A stretch of DNA of 64,000 nt from Ophthalmolycus amberensis (lineage: Eukaryota > Chordata > Actinopteri > Perciformes > Zoarcidae): positions 62,001 to 126,000 of the forward strand of contig JAFEUB010001120.1 of the NCBI GenBank assembly GCA_024529925.1. Direction: 5' to 3'. Under the pieces are notes generated by a model. That model was given only the letters and a program-made list of their open reading frames with translations, was not told the origin of the DNA and searched no databases. Made by a program: the position numbers and the translations under genes. Within the stretch, counting starts at the first letter, position 1, and the number at the start of each line of letters is the position of its first letter. Below are positions 46,426 through 60,440 of the stretch, in pieces.

Positions 46426-46949
46426 ATCAATTAATTCGATCAGTATTTTACATTTAATATGGGATTAGCATTGTTGTCAGGTAAGAATCATTCTTTTCCC
46501 ATATATCAACTTTTAAGGGGTGCTAAAAAAACTCTTTTTGAGCTTGATGATACAATTCTTTGAAGACATTTGTTGGAAACCGTTGATGAGCCTGTAATCA
46601 TTTTACTGATGAGGAACTGTATCTTGTGTTCTTCAACTTTAAGAAACCATTTTACACAATACATTTGTTTTACTATCTATAATTCAATTGCATTCACTGC
46701 TATAACTCTTGTTTACATAATTATATTTTTTAAATGTAGTTAGAATAATCAAATATGTGTCATAATTACATAAAATGTATGTTTAACTGATATTTTGGCC
46801 ACTTGGGGCAGCAGAAACAAGCTGTAAACACAACATTTGTATGCTGTGTGGAGGCAATCCCTCAATCATAGATTCGCTCTGAGGTCCTTCGAGCCACATT
46901 CAGGCGTCCCCATGTTCACCGGCCCTTACTGTGAACTTTCTCAAATAAT

Positions 46950-47062
46950 AACTTCTTGTCAAAAGACATTGGTGCCCATAGGTGTGATTGTAAGCCAGGA
47001 TTCAACCCTGAAGGATAAGTGGGAATAGATAACAGAGGAATAGATGGATGGAATAGACTAAA
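46950..47062 (+). mobile_element. Retroelement 3' tail ending in GATGGATGGA
   Basis: 'aaccctgaaggataagtggg', 'aatagataacagaggaatag' and 'atggatggaatag' resemble the end of a common teleost retroelement whose tail is built from GATG-like units. Confidence 0.4.
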
Positions 47063-47528
47063 GCTGAAACTAATCTAAGGTGGACAAGGTGAATCTGATG
47101 ATTATTCAACAGCTAGCAAATGTATAAAGTCATTTATACGCTTTTTCTTCTTTCTTGATGCAATAAAACCTGGACCAGTGCACCTTAAAAATCTAACATT
47201 TTCACAGCTGTCATTTCTTTGAAGATTATAGGTTTTTAATTCTTAACTCAAACATTCCTCAGAGGTAGCAGGATTTGCGGGATTTGAAACAACGATCCTG
47301 TGATCTCCAACTTTTAGGCTACTGCTGCCCCCCATTTAAGTTAAACATACTTCAGACAAAGAGTGACCAAATCCTTTTAAAATCCTTCTTTTACAAAACG
47401 GTTTTTTTCTTTTCTTTTTCTTGTGGCCAGAGATCATCTGTCCAACCAGATAGCTGGTTGTCTTCACACCTCACCAATCACTTTTTGTCCCCTCTCCCTA
47501 TACCTGTTTGGTCCTCTGCTCCATTAAG

Positions 47529-47530
<2 letters not shown>

Positions 47531-47573
<43 letters not shown>
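47531..47573. repeat. (CA)21 microsatellite
   Basis: A perfect CA dinucleotide run. Confidence 0.95.
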
Positions 47574-47576
<3 letters not shown>

Positions 47577-47870
47577 GAGGCCCCGTGGTGGTGTTTGCTA
47601 ATGCTTGTGGGACTCAGGCAGGAAATGGTGTGGTGGTGGTGGGGGAGGAGGGTCATGGAGGTAGGGGGTTCAAGGTGGGTCTGCTCTCAGGTTACCTGTC
47701 CAGGTAAGTCTGTGTTTGTTTAGTGTTACCTCCCAGTAGTCCGGAGGTCCAGGCTGACACATGGAGTGTTCTCTCTTCAAGTGTGTGCGCGGTTTGATTG
47801 TGCGAGGCGCTGTTGACATTTGAAAGAGGTGATACTTTATCCGACTATTGTGGGAGACTCTGTAGATCCC

Positions 47871-48519
<649 letters not shown>

Positions 48520-51467
48520 GTAGCAGCAGCAACCTCTTACAGTAGTTCAGAAAATAGCTTAATTACTAGGCGAAGCTTAACTGCCAAGTTTACTTTTTTT
48601 GTAAGATATCATACGAACCGTTGTATGAGGATACGCTGTCTACAGATACAGACATCAAACTGTAGTAATGTCGCTGGTATGTCAATATGCTGTCAAAAGC
48701 TGTGAATGGAAAAAATATGCAACATTCTTAATTTAGAAGAGACACAGCTGAAATGCAGCCAAGCGGCACCTGAGCTGTGCTGCTCACAGCAGGCCTTGTG
48801 GCTACTCTAACCTTGGGCACCGGAATACAAGGTTCCACGATGCACACGTGCTGCTCACGCAGGCAGTGTTGCCCAGTGGTTACTACTCGAACATACAATT
48901 CATGCAATATTTAACATTAATTCACAACTTTCCAACATTTTTAAAAACATTTTTTTTCTACCATTTAAAAAGAATAAAAGCCTACGAATTGTATTCATTT
49001 AACAGGCAACATTTTCATTTTTTGTGTTCCTTGAACTTGTTATTCTTGAAGTCACTGAGGCTTGAGAAATACTAAAAACAATTTGGTAAAGTGTTTGTTA
49101 AATGCTTGGGTTGGGGTTAGGTGCTTAGATTATTGCATCAATTGATGTAACTTTTTGAAAACTAAATCGAGAATCAATTTTGAATCGAGTAGTGAACCCA
49201 AGAATCTATATCGAACTGAGATACCAAAAGATCCACACCCTTAACCTGGAGGCATGGCTAACCTGAGGTACATTTTTGTAAAGTTTGAGTGTATATCTCA
49301 GAAAACCACCACAGTACTCCTGCCTTTTATCAGAGTAGTCCTATATTCCTCAAATGAGTTATAAAACCGTGTGAAATGAAACTAATGTGTTGCAGCTCAA
49401 TACTTTTTGTCCCCGATGAGCTATTTTGGCAATTGCGTGTCTGTCCACGCTGTTACAGTTTCCACTTCTCCTCCAGTTGAAATCGATGGAAATCAAGCAT
49501 GTGGGAGCTAAACAAACCTCAATTAAAGTCAGTCAGTGTGTATTCAGCACCAGGATTTGTTTTACCCCACAGCTGACAGTTCTGGCAGTCAAAGCCTGGA
49601 CAACAAGGACCACAGCTGTGTTTCCACTTGACTCTAGCCCCTCCACTTAAATGGAGAACGCATTCCGTCGGTTCATTGTGGGCTCACGACGAGCAGATCA
49701 ACCATTTAAAATGATTTATTGAAATGCGGCACATTACTGTGTTTGTTGAAGCAAGATGTTTGTTTTGTCATCTGACATCCTGAGAATGAAAAGGATAAAC
49801 TGAGTGTCACTGACATTTGGTCAGTGTTTGCTCCATTATGGCATTCCAACATGCGCACAATCAAAACATATGGATGCTGGTGTTGGACTGATGTATTGGA
49901 AGTTTGAAGGCTGATATTTTTGGGAATTTAAGCTGCTGATGGATGAAGTTTGCAATTTCTAGAAGAGTGTTTTCCCCAGAATTTTCCTCTGGCTGTATTC
50001 GGTTGGGGAAATGTGAAACTGTCGTTCCACGTAACTGAAATGATGTGTAGATTATTACAAAAGGCTGTCAGGTATTAACTCCACCTACACCACCGTAGCA
50101 TTGATCTATACAGTAAATATATAATCAAATTGAATCAATGGTCACTGGACTAGATCGTATTTTTAAAAGTCAGTATCAACTTCATCAATCAAATAAGAAA
50201 GAAAACTCCCACATGGCATGATACTAAGTAGGCAGGAAATGTTTCTACAATATCAGATTTTGAAGAAAAGAAAACATTCTCGTAAACATCTGTTGCCATC
50301 TGTGGATTTAATGAGAACTCAATGTGCAGGCATACAGTGCACTGTAGCTGCTACTGGGGATTATCCTCATGTGTCACGTAGTGTGAGAGTCTAGTGAAGG
50401 ATGTATTTAACAATCAGTCGCTCCTCAGTGTGAGTTGGAAGAGCAGTATAGTCTTTTTACCCGATGACAAATCTGCCTAGGTTTTATTTAGAATTTCCTT
50501 TTATCGTCTAAAGCCAATAAAATCAATCAGTCACTAAAAAGACTGATATTAATAATAGGCCTCTTGCCATTGGACACTTTAGCCAATTGGAAATTCCACT
50601 AATCGCTTTAATAAGTGGCCGCACTACAGGAAAAAATGCTGATGCAACCTTGCAAGTTCCCAAAGATCCTTAAAGTAGCTATAATCAATATTTTTACAAT
50701 AACTCTGCATCGAATAAAAACGGGAAAGAGGATTATGACCCAAATCTGAAGCTCCCCTTTTTACAGAGCGTTACGGTGAGCTCATTGTCCCGCCCACTAC
50801 TTTATTTTGTTGGTTCACTCTCACAGCTCTCATAGTGTCATTTGTCGCTGCAGCACCGATAAAGCTCTAACAACCCACTGTTCAGTACCTGCTCCACAGC
50901 AGACGGACACACTTAGCCACTAGCTGGTGAACATAGTGGCGCATTTAGCACCTAAAGAGCCAGATATTTCCCTCCCTTGGATAAGACTGAGCTAAAAGAG
51001 ACACAAACACGACTCAAAAGAATAATAAGCCCGCAGGCTCTACAGCCTTGTTGCCACACTGAGCAATGTTAATGTAACTGCTCGTTCACATTTGAAAGGT
51101 GTAGTGCTGCGGACCCAAGGGAGTGCAGTGTTGAAGTTGGAGGAATTTGGACACGGTAGCATTCTGTGCAGCAGCTGGGGTTTCAGGGCTCAGTGGACTG
51201 AGTCAAGCATATTGTCCTTTGCGGGCCTCCACAGGCTGCGGTGCATTGACTGCAGTTTACTTTGTTGCTGGATATACTAACATTACAATCAAACTCTTCC
51301 TCACTTCCCTTGAGTCAACGTGCAATGAGCAGGTCCGGGGGCCAAGCGATTGACCCGCTCCAAACGGCGGCATGTTCAGAACGGCCACGTCCCCCGACAG
51401 CGAATCAATTTCCCCCGTTCCCTACAGGCATCCCCTCAGAAAGGCCAAGCCATGAACTGCCACTGCA
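48520..51467. other. Intergenic DNA, no gene supported
   Basis: No protein-like frame, RNA gene or clear element was recognised. A segment at 51100-51160 ('cccaagggagtgcagtgttg') resembles 57600-57640, pointing to an old dispersed repeat. Confidence 0.4.
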
Positions 51468-51991
51468 TTACATTTACATTACATTACAGTCATTTAGCAG
51501 ACGCTTTTATCCAAAGCGACTTACAATAAGTGTATTCAACGTCGGTTTTCGAGAGAACTACTAGTCACCAGAAGTCATAAGTGCATGTCCTTTCCTCAAG
51601 CAAGCATCTAAGAGCATAAACCAGCGCCAACGTACAGTGCAGAAACAAACGAATGCAGTAAGTGCCACAAACTAATATGAAAATGATAAGTGCAATACGC
51701 TAGTATGAATACAATAGATGCTAAGTAAGTGCTAAGCGGAAGGCTAAGGGTAGGCCTTCTTGAAGAGGTGAGTTTTCAGCCTGATGAAAGATGGGCAGCG
51801 ACTCTGCCGTCCTGACGTCAGTGGGGAGTTCATTCCACCACTGTGGGGCCAGGACAGAAAACAGCCACGACCGCCTCGATCGGCCGCAGGGACCTCTGAG
51901 CGACGGGGCAACCAGTCGCCCCGAGGCAGCAGAGCGAAGAGGTCGGGCGGGGGTGTAGGGCTTGACCATGGCCTGGTCAAGCCCTACACCC
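51468..51991. mobile_element. High-copy teleost interspersed element ending in a perfect hairpin
   Basis: It starts with 'acattacagtcatttagcag', 'acgcttttatccaaagcgac' and 'ttacaa', a word set found in many fish genomes. It continues with 'ttcttgaagaggtgagtttt', 'ctgacgtcagtggggagttc' and 'attccaccactgtggggcca'. It ends in an 18 bp perfect inverted repeat, 51951-51968 with 51974-51991 (arm gggtgtagggcttgacca), around a 5-base loop. The open frames on both strands are repeat-derived. Confidence 0.65.
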
Positions 51992-54900
51992 TACTGCAGT
52001 AGCCTACATAACAGCTGATTACACTATGTCAATGTTCACAACTTGTTTTCAATGCTGAAAAAATCTGTTATTGTTATCCATAGAACTACTGCTACTGCTT
52101 TGACACTGTTAATTCAGCTTACTCGCAACTTCAAGAAGATGAGGAAACATAGTTTAAGTTTTACTTGTTTTGCTTGTTGGAATTTTAATGGTGTAAATGG
52201 CCTTTATCTTTGTTTTCAGCTTCTCTCTCAGTGAGTCACGCTCTCTTTCCAGGAAGTTGTTTGCAACAAAATGTCCATCATTCTATACTTCTTGCCTTGG
52301 GTCTTTCTTCTTGCCACAAGAACTGTAGCAAAGCCCGAGGTAGAAATGTGGGGAATGTTGCAGAAAAGAGCAGGAGGATTCACTCTGCATTGTTAAAGGG
52401 CTGTTCCGCTCCGTCTCTCCTGTAAACACTCGTCAAGGGAGGAGAAACCTGATAGCTTCACTTAGCTCTGATCTGCTCTAAAGACAGAGATCACAGGCCA
52501 AAGGATGGAGGGATGGAAGGCAAGTGGGATAGAGGTACAAGGTTAGACTGGAAAGCAGAAGTAGAGGATTTCTTTTACCTTGACGAGATGTTGAACATTT
52601 TATCTCGTCGTAGCTCAGGTAAAATGAATGTCAGGCACTTACCAGACAAGTGTCAAATGTTTTTTGTCTATCTCATACACCTTGACACACGTAAAATTCA
52701 TCCTCGTACTTTTTTTATTCATTATCAACGAGTGATGATAAATGACTTCCAGAAGAATTTTGGGATAAATGTTTTTTTTCTCTTTTTTTTTGGTATCCAC
52801 TTTCCCTACTTCGAAGCGACCACAAAACAAGCCTGAACTTGTCGCATCGAGCCACACAGGTTTTTAGGTGGAGAAGCGTAGTTGTTGCTGAAACCAGCTG
52901 CTGCTGGAAACATGGTTGATGAGAGTGACGAGACTGATTCTTGAAGTAAAATTGGCGTAAAACCAAAACAATGAGCTAAAAGAAGCTTAAAAAGTGAGAG
53001 CGCCAGTGTTGTTGACTATGCTTTACGTGTTTGTCACTATGAGTGAGCCCTTTATTATTTAATTTAGTCATTTGAGTGATTGTTAATAGGAAGATATTGA
53101 TTAATGCAGCTTTATATTTCCAGACTTCCAACTAATATAATGTAGAAAATAAGGGCCTATACACACCCTGTGCGTGACGAATAAACAACAAGAAAATGCT
53201 AAATACTAGCGTGCAAATATTTTGTATCGGAACTATTCATACTGGCAGCGATGTGAATTTACAACAGTTGCAACATTTTTTCAATAAAATGTTCAAATAG
53301 ATTTGCGAAGGCAGAGGTCCACCTACCGGATCCAGCGTCTGGCAGTCTGTCTGCGGTCAATTGTTTTATAGCATAAGCGACGGTAAGCTATTTTGTTGAG
53401 TTTCCTCCTAGAGAAATGCGAGGGAATCTGAGTGTCCTCTGGATAACGGTTACAAAGTGTATATATATACTATATAGTAGATCTGTCTGTATGTGCTGCC
53501 CAGACGGCAACCTCTGGGTCTGAAAAGTGAAGCCAATGCTCCTCTGTTGCAAAATAAATCACATTTTATCGAAGTCTATGAGAAAATGACCCAATTTTTC
53601 ACTTGATTTATGAGTTTATGGTCTCAATCGCTAGTTTCAAGTCTTCTTCAATACAGCACGATGATAATTAAGTGAATTATGGTCCCGTTTATAGTCAAAT
53701 AGACCATAAAGCAGGGTATGCTTTAGGGCGTGGCTACCTTGTGATTGACAGGTCACTACCACGGCGTTGTCTGGGCTGGGAGTTGTCCCTTCACCCTCTT
53801 GTTTTACTTCTGGTTTCAAAAACCAAGATGTCGACTGCAGTCCACAAACCAATGGGTGGCGCCACTGTGACCATTTCCACTTCTTATGTACAATCGATGG
53901 CGTTGCCTTTGTCAAGGTTGCAAGGAGTAGCTAATCAAGTTTGCTGTCCTGGTTCTGAGTACGGAGCCTCCTTGTTGTTGTACACTATAGTGTGTCCATA
54001 CCAATCAACGCGATTGGTTGATACCTTTATTCTTGCAGCAAAAGCTAAGAAAAAGTCCCCTTTTTGCCGTGTAATATTTGCGTTCTGTGTGAAATTATAT
54101 TTATGACAAAAATTATATTTATGACAAAAACATAAAAGAATATTATGTTGATGACAAAACATCAGGCATAATATTCATTAGCATGATTCATATAAATGTC
54201 TTCTTGGTATGAGAGCTGATGTAGGTCAACAGAAGAAAAACATAAAAATGCACAAAGACTATAGTGCACTTTGAGGTCTAACAGTTTACTGAAACACACT
54301 GATGAATCAATGCATTGTTCCCTCTCTGTGCTTTGATTTAGGGGCAGCTCTTGTCCTTAACCTCAACCTTGCATTTCACACAATTAACACAGCTCCATAC
54401 CTTCCTTTTCTGCTGGAGAGCTGAATTAAATCTCACGTCTTTGTGAGAGGAAAGATTTTAAAAAATAATTAAAAAAATCTTTACAGAAAGCTAACAGATA
54501 ACATAGAAAGGAAAGACTGAAACAACCAGAAGGTGGTTTGTGAGTATTGACAGCAATAGAGAGAAACAGCTCCTCTCCACCCTTCTCTTGTCTGTCATCA
54601 CTCAAGTCAGAAGTCGGTATTAATCCACAGCTGTCTCGCTCTCAGCTGAAACTAATTCAAACACACGCCTTCAGCTTCTGAGAAACAGAACATATGGCTG
54701 AAATTGACGGTGTTTTGTTTTACTGTATCGCAAACAAAAGAAACTCTTTTATCACTTTTTATCACCTTTTTTCTATTTATCTTTCTAATATTAAAATAAT
54801 TTTGAATCAGATTGACTGTTGAAGCCTCATATTAGCTTTCTATAAAGTATTAATTGCACAAAGGAGGAATGATTTCAGCAAGCAAAAAAACAGTTTCAGT

Positions 54901-55319
54901 GTTAAGAAGCACAGGTGAAACAAATTTTGATAATGATGGCTGAGTGGAATCAAGTGTCCCAGTAAGCCACGAGAGTGTGACAGCAATTACAATACCACGA
55001 CCCTGGAAGTAGCTCAACTAAATGGAAAGCAGCGGTTTAATGTGATCAGTTACGCCTGTGCTTTTCCTGTTGTGACATACAACATTGTCTGCTGTGGAAA
55101 GGGTCTCTTGCCCTTGGTCTAGTGACCAAAAGCATGGCTTTGGGCAAAACATTTTTTTTTTTCATTCTTGAATCTTTGCTTTGTGCTGTACTGTGAGTGC
55201 TCTGATCCTCTCCTAACCAAAATACTACAACTATGAGTAGATAGAGGATCAGAACCTTTACTAGCTGTACTAGCTCCAAGCCAATGGTGTCCTCACAAAC
55301 TGATTTGAGTTTTAGCCCC
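51992..55319. other. Intergenic DNA, no gene supported
   Basis: Short open frames only, none with recognisable motifs. A small direct repeat, 'attatatttatgacaaaa', occurs twice at 54093-54130, and T- or A-rich runs are scattered. Confidence 0.4.
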
Positions 55320-56395
55320 TTCTGTCTACTGAAAGCTGAGTGATTGCAGTCGGGGTCAATAGCAGTAGGCTCCTTCGAGATGAACTGCGCCTCACTTGGA
55401 AAGTAGAGGAGAGCAGGCGGTGTTTGTTGTCAAATCTAAGAGCCAATCAGCTCTTTGATCTGGCGACAGCCCGGCGTTTCCCATCATGCCCCGGGTCATG
55501 CAGTCGGTGAAAAGCAACTGCGGCGCCTGGCTCTAAAATCTGCGGCCGCCATGAATTATAAATAATACATAATCTAATAATAAATATATGTTCTTCTCAC
55601 GTTTCAAGTAAAGTAAGCGCTGCATTTAAGAATAAATTACATGACAGAAAGCTTATTAAGTACTTAATTTTAGAAAAATGCATTGAAATGAATTGTCCTG
55701 CAACTTTATATTCAGTTCATTCAGGTGTGAAGTGATGTCAATCAAAAAAGCCACGATATTATATTCTTGTCATCTTCTAAGAGGAGAAATTTGTGTGCAG
55801 GGACTTTATCGGTTGCTATTGAAACCACTTGTTTCAGCCTCATTCCCCCGCATGTTTACATCATTGTAGACAAGGAATTATGTGTTAGGATTCTGATCAT
55901 ATTGGGCTTTAAGATTGTTTATTTTCTGTGCCTTGATTTCGGATGTGAGTGGGTGCGTTTGCTCAAAAGATGTGTGCTTTGTCTCTATGTCAAGCTTCAC
56001 ATTACCGTTTTTAATAAACGTCACGGTCTCTGAACATATGAGACACACTGGTTTTGAACGAAGAATTAACATTTAAGAGTCTGTCCATTCTTGTCACATT
56101 TCTCTTTGTGTAAATCTCACTGGAGTTGCGATGCTTATCAGAATACACATTTTTGATTGGCTGAGTAGCATCACACGATGTGATTTACAACGCATATAAT
56201 TGGACGGTGTGTTTCCTGGACCGCTGAACGAGTGCCGTAAAGGTTAGAAAAGCTGCGCTGGTTAAAATAGAAGTGCTCCGTCAAAATGTAATAATTCTCA
56301 ATTTTCTATCGGTTGTAGGTCCAGGATCGAGACACAACGGCATCTGGGTCTGGATCCGGAGCGCGGCCCGCCTATTAGTGACCCCTGCTCTAGAG
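55320..56395 (-). mobile_element. Remnant of a hAT-family (ZBED/GTF2IRD2-like) transposon
   Basis: On the minus strand near 55760-55690 the translation reads FLIDITSHLNELNIKLQ before stops. This matches the conserved DLTxHLNxLNxKLQ region of hAT-derived transposase-like proteins as I remember it. At the higher-coordinate end, 'gatccggagcgcggcccgcc' and 'tattagtgacccctgctcta' resemble typical hAT element ends. It is heavily mutated and not functional. The outer limits are approximate. Confidence 0.5.
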
Positions 56396-56978
56396 GGAAA
56401 AAGAAAAAGTAGATGACCAATCACTCAAAGCCAAAGTGTCGTGACATCAAACACTGAAAAGAAATACAGGTCCTGTGGATGGTGTGCTCGAGATCAGGAG
56501 AAACGATAGTTTTCACAAAGCAATAAAAACACGTGTGACCTCCAATAGTCACTTGAGGGCTTTTATGCACAGGACAGGGTCAGAAGGTGTCAGACGTCTC
56601 TCTGTACACCACCTGTATTATGAACCTGACTCTTGAACTTGAGGATCTTATGTGTTATATTTAATACAACATCCATCGTACTTAAACTGTCTGCAAACAC
56701 TCTTTTCCGGACCATTTTCTTTTAGTTGTGACAACGTAAAATCCTACATCATTTTCACACTACTGTGCCGTGCGAGCTCTGCTCTGCTCTGATCCTCAAG
56801 AGCAATTTGGAGTTTGGTGTGTTGCTCAAGGACACTTCCACATGCGGATAGAAATTTCCAGGACCTAAACCAACAACATTCAAGATAATGGACAACAGCC
56901 CAAATCTGAGCCACACTACTTTATGCACTCATATTGCAGAAAACGTCACCAACTGTGCATGCGGCAATACTCCCAGTC

Positions 56979-57060
56979 AGTGGTGGAATGTAACGAAGTA
57001 CATTCATTCAAGCGCTTTTATTCAAGTACCAAATAGCTGCAGCTCAAATTGTCAAATTGT
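56979..57060 (+). mobile_element. End fragment of the teleost hAT-like MITE
   Basis: Begins 'cagtggtggaatgtaacgaa' and continues 'gtacattcattcaagcgctt', the standard terminus of the element whose inner parts occur at 30545-31200 and 18234-18720. Confidence 0.6.
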
Positions 57061-57084
57061 ATGACGGCAAAATACAGAATTTGG

Positions 57085-57510
57085 TATTGGTGTATCTGCC
57101 AGTATGACAAACTGGAGTTCTGATGTGACGTGTTCTTTTTATTACTGTAGAAGAACCAGACATTATGAACTCAAAGGAACTCAACTACACTAACATGGGA
57201 CAACCTCAAAAGGAGAGAGACAACAGGTAAACATCTCACCTGTCTGCTTATTTTTGTTTCCCTCTGCTCGTTCGTCCTGTCGTGTCTCTTGCTGTTTTTC
57301 TTCCCTTGAAGGATCCTCCAAAGGAAAGAGGCCAAAGAGGGTTTTCGAGTCAAAGTCAAAGATTCAGGTATGAACATATAACTTGAGGTTCATTGCAGGA
57401 GCGTTGTGATATGGTATGTTGGTGTATCTGTCAGTATGATATCAATCATTGTTGGTAATGCTGAGGTGACATGCTCTTTTTAGTACTTAAGAGGAACCAG
57501 ACATTATCCA
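57085..57510 (+). repeat. Direct duplication of a ~85 bp segment, ~332 bp apart
   Basis: The words 'ggtgtatctg(c/t)cagtatga', 'gatgtgacgtgttctttttattact' (here in the variant 'gaggtgacatgctctttttagtact') and 'aggaaccagacattat' occur in the same order at 57088-57172 and 57420-57508. The first copy contains a splice-acceptor-like tract and an exon-like open stretch. Confidence 0.6.
57151..57367 (+). pseudogene. Two exon-like blocks of unknown origin
   Basis: Block 57151-57226 follows a good acceptor (ttctttttattactgtag) and precedes gtaaac. Block 57312-57367 follows cttcccttgaag and precedes gtatga. Splicing them keeps one open frame of about 43 codons, containing SKELNYTNMG then QRKEAKEGFRVK. 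The polar, Tyr-containing content recalls cytoplasmic tails of immune receptors, but that is a guess. No neighbouring exon was found, so this is most likely a relic or chance. Confidence 0.2.
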
Positions 57511-57519
57511 GCTGTAAAG

Positions 57520-60411
57520 CAAAGAATCTCTGTCTGTCTGTCGGTGTGTTTGTCCTTCTTAAATCTCAAGAACATTCTACTTTACACTTGGTGGGCGTAT
57601 TACTAGGACCCCAAGGGAGTGCCATGTTGAATTTGGTTGAAATTGGACAAGCAACACATTCAATATTAATGAACTTAGAAAAAACAAGCGATGTTTCAGG
57701 TACAAATCCACTATAAGTCTAGATAAATGTCATAGCATGCCTCGGGTTAAGGAATTATTCCTTTAAGCAGTTGAAGCAGAACCATCGGTCATTGGAAAGA
57801 TCTTAAGAACCAAGTCTACAATTCAAACACATCTCACAAAAGGAAACCGTTGTTCTTCATTTTCATGTACTATAATAAGCAGTATTGTGTTATGAAAACT
57901 GTTTGAGGAAGTCGTTGATCCAGCTCTTAAAGTGCAGTTATGTAAATAAAACTGAACTCTGTAAACTTGAGTTATTTTCACGCGTTGATTCTTGTTATAA
58001 CAGCAGCTGGATCTCCATAATCTGGACTGTCAAAAAACAGTTGAGAGCTGGCAGTGTGTACACAACCAGCTTTTGATGACTTGCCAATTTGCCTCATGAA
58101 ACATGCTTAGGATGTAATCAGTTTAGTTCTATGCTGCTAATAAGTCACTACTGGCATTGCCTCTTGTTTTAAGCCTTATGACATTAATTAATACTTGTGT
58201 TTGACGCACTATGCAGGAAAATCTTAAACAAATTAATTCACAATGTCTGGGTGTTTAAAGAGTGGCTAAATTAGATACTTACTAAAGTAGATAGATCTTT
58301 TCAGTCTTTTAAAAAAATATATAAATAAGTAAATAGGTTAATTGTAAGCTTATTGGACTTGCCGAATGATACATTTATTCTTTCTAAGTGATGAAGCGAA
58401 ATATGGAAGTCAAACCCTGTTCCAAATAGAGTAATGTACCTTTACTGCTATCTTCATAGAACAATGTTTAAAGGCTCTTTGATCAGTTTTGGTTTCAACA
58501 TATTAAAATTTGAATCATATCAAAGGCAAATAATGTCAACGCAGTGACATTACCGAGTGAGTTTGAAAATGAAAGGCTAAGACCTCCCATCAACACTGTT
58601 TGACGCTGAGTTGGTCGGGGTTAACTGGAACTGGTCTATTGTTTGGGTACTCTCAGAGAAAAACCTTAAAAAAAAAAAATGAAACAAATCTGCCTAGCAA
58701 CAAGGGCCGGTCCCCACAACTATAGCAGAAAATGTATTTTTTTGTTGATTGGATTTTTGGATCATTCTAGCTTCAGAGGCCCTCACAAAGAACTCAAAAA
58801 CATGGCTCGCACTAGCTCATAAAGACAAGCGTGTGTGTGTGTGTGGTGTGTGTGTGTGTGTGTGTGAGTGTGTGCGTGTGTGTTCAGTGAGTTGAAGAGC
58901 AGTTGTCGTTGACAGCTGCATGGGAGCAGGGAGCGAAAGAATCAAGTGGCTTCAAATAGCCGTCGTTCTCCTCATTCACCAGAGGACCCCTCCCCTCTTT
59001 CTCTCTCTCAGCAGCCACTAGTTTGAGGTTTGCGTTTCTTTTGTTGACATAGTTAGTGAGATGTTTCAGGTGTGATGGCGGTTGCCCCAGTTAGCATTAT
59101 TCTCAATCAAAATATCCCTCCTCATTGTGTCTGCTCTGTTTACCCAATTGAGCCCATCAAACAGTTTTACATGAAATAGAAGTTGATGCCACTCGACATG
59201 GACGCAGGAAATAGTTGTTCTTCAGCTGCTGCAGGGTTTTTCAAATGTGCACTTCAAAAAAAAAATCCAACCGCATATAAAGTTCTTAACACCTGAGATT
59301 TTTTAGACTATTGTGCTCATCTCTTCTGTGACTCAAGGATACGACCAAAATCAGCAGGCGTCACCGTTATACAGTTTGAATAATATTTAAATAACGGCTG
59401 AAACTGATCATCATTTTCATAATTGTATCTATTAATCAATCCATTATTTTTCAATGGATTGATTGATAGTTTAGTGTATAAATCGTAAAAAAAAAAAAAA
59501 GAAAAAGGTGAATCATCTAAATCATAACCCCAAGGTGACATCTTTAAATGTCTTGTTTTGCATCAGTGCAGTATTCAATCATTTAAAACAGACAGAAGCA
59601 GCTGTTCTGCACATGTGAGAGACTTTGAGCAGCAAATGTTTTGTGTCTCTGAATTTAAATCATGAACTGATTATCAAAATTGTTAATTATTAGTTAGATA
59701 AACAGTATCTGTATGCTCTACTTTATGGTATATGTAAATTAATACACTGTGAACTTGTGTACATTGCATTACAGGACAATAGTGTACATCAACTGCACAC
59801 AATTCCGTATGCATATACTGACTTTTTTGAGTCCACTTTATCTTTCCATATGCTCAGAGTTCGTACACAGTATAATTGGGACACAGCTAAAGTTGTTTGC
59901 AGCCGTTATTGGAAATACTCTGTGAAATCATTACTTAAATATATTTTGTTATCAGTCAAAACTGTTTAATTTAACTTTTACAGCGCCACAAAATACTGAG
60001 TGTTTTTCATTTGACATTGAACCAATACTCCATGTAAACCAAAGTGTTTGGACTTCTGCCTTCACAGTCTGCCAAATTCTTGCTGTGCGGCCTCCTCAAC
60101 ACCAACACGGCCTTTCCTCCAGCCACAACACTCCCAGTGTCTGTTACCCAGTTGTCCCAGTGAGGCAAGTCCTGCCAAGTCCTCAAGCGCTTGTCTTTGG
60201 AGTTTGACAACACATGTTTCTGTCCGTCTGTCCCAAGACTTTTTTTTTCCAGTTTAGGAATGTTGTCCCTGCCTGTTACAGAAGCACAAAGAGTCTTGTC
60301 TTTGTCCACATCCGTCAAGATCAGATTCTCTGTCTCTCCTACGCGAGTCCACTTTTGTTTCCACGCTCGTTTTTGTATCCACACTGTCGGCATTCAGCTC
60401 AGCAGGACTGC
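57520..60411. other. Intergenic DNA, no gene supported
   Basis: Contains a (TG)-rich microsatellite at 58831-58883 and A runs at 58669, 59258 and 59488. The 128-codon minus frame at 60007-60393 has no motif or family likeness and is not called. Confidence 0.4.
58831..58883. repeat. Interrupted (TG)n microsatellite
   Basis: TG units with single-base interruptions (gg, ag, cg). Confidence 0.9.
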
Positions 60412-60440
60412 GCTGCTGCTGCTGCTGCTGCTGCTGCTGC
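60412..60440. repeat. (GCT)9-10 trinucleotide repeat
   Basis: A perfect GCT/CTG run of 29 bases in apparently non-coding DNA. Confidence 0.9.

Noticed and set aside
60007..60393. 128-codon minus-strand open frame
   Set aside because: No domain, signal peptide or family likeness, no conserved splice partners, and overlapping open frames on the other strand; most likely chance.
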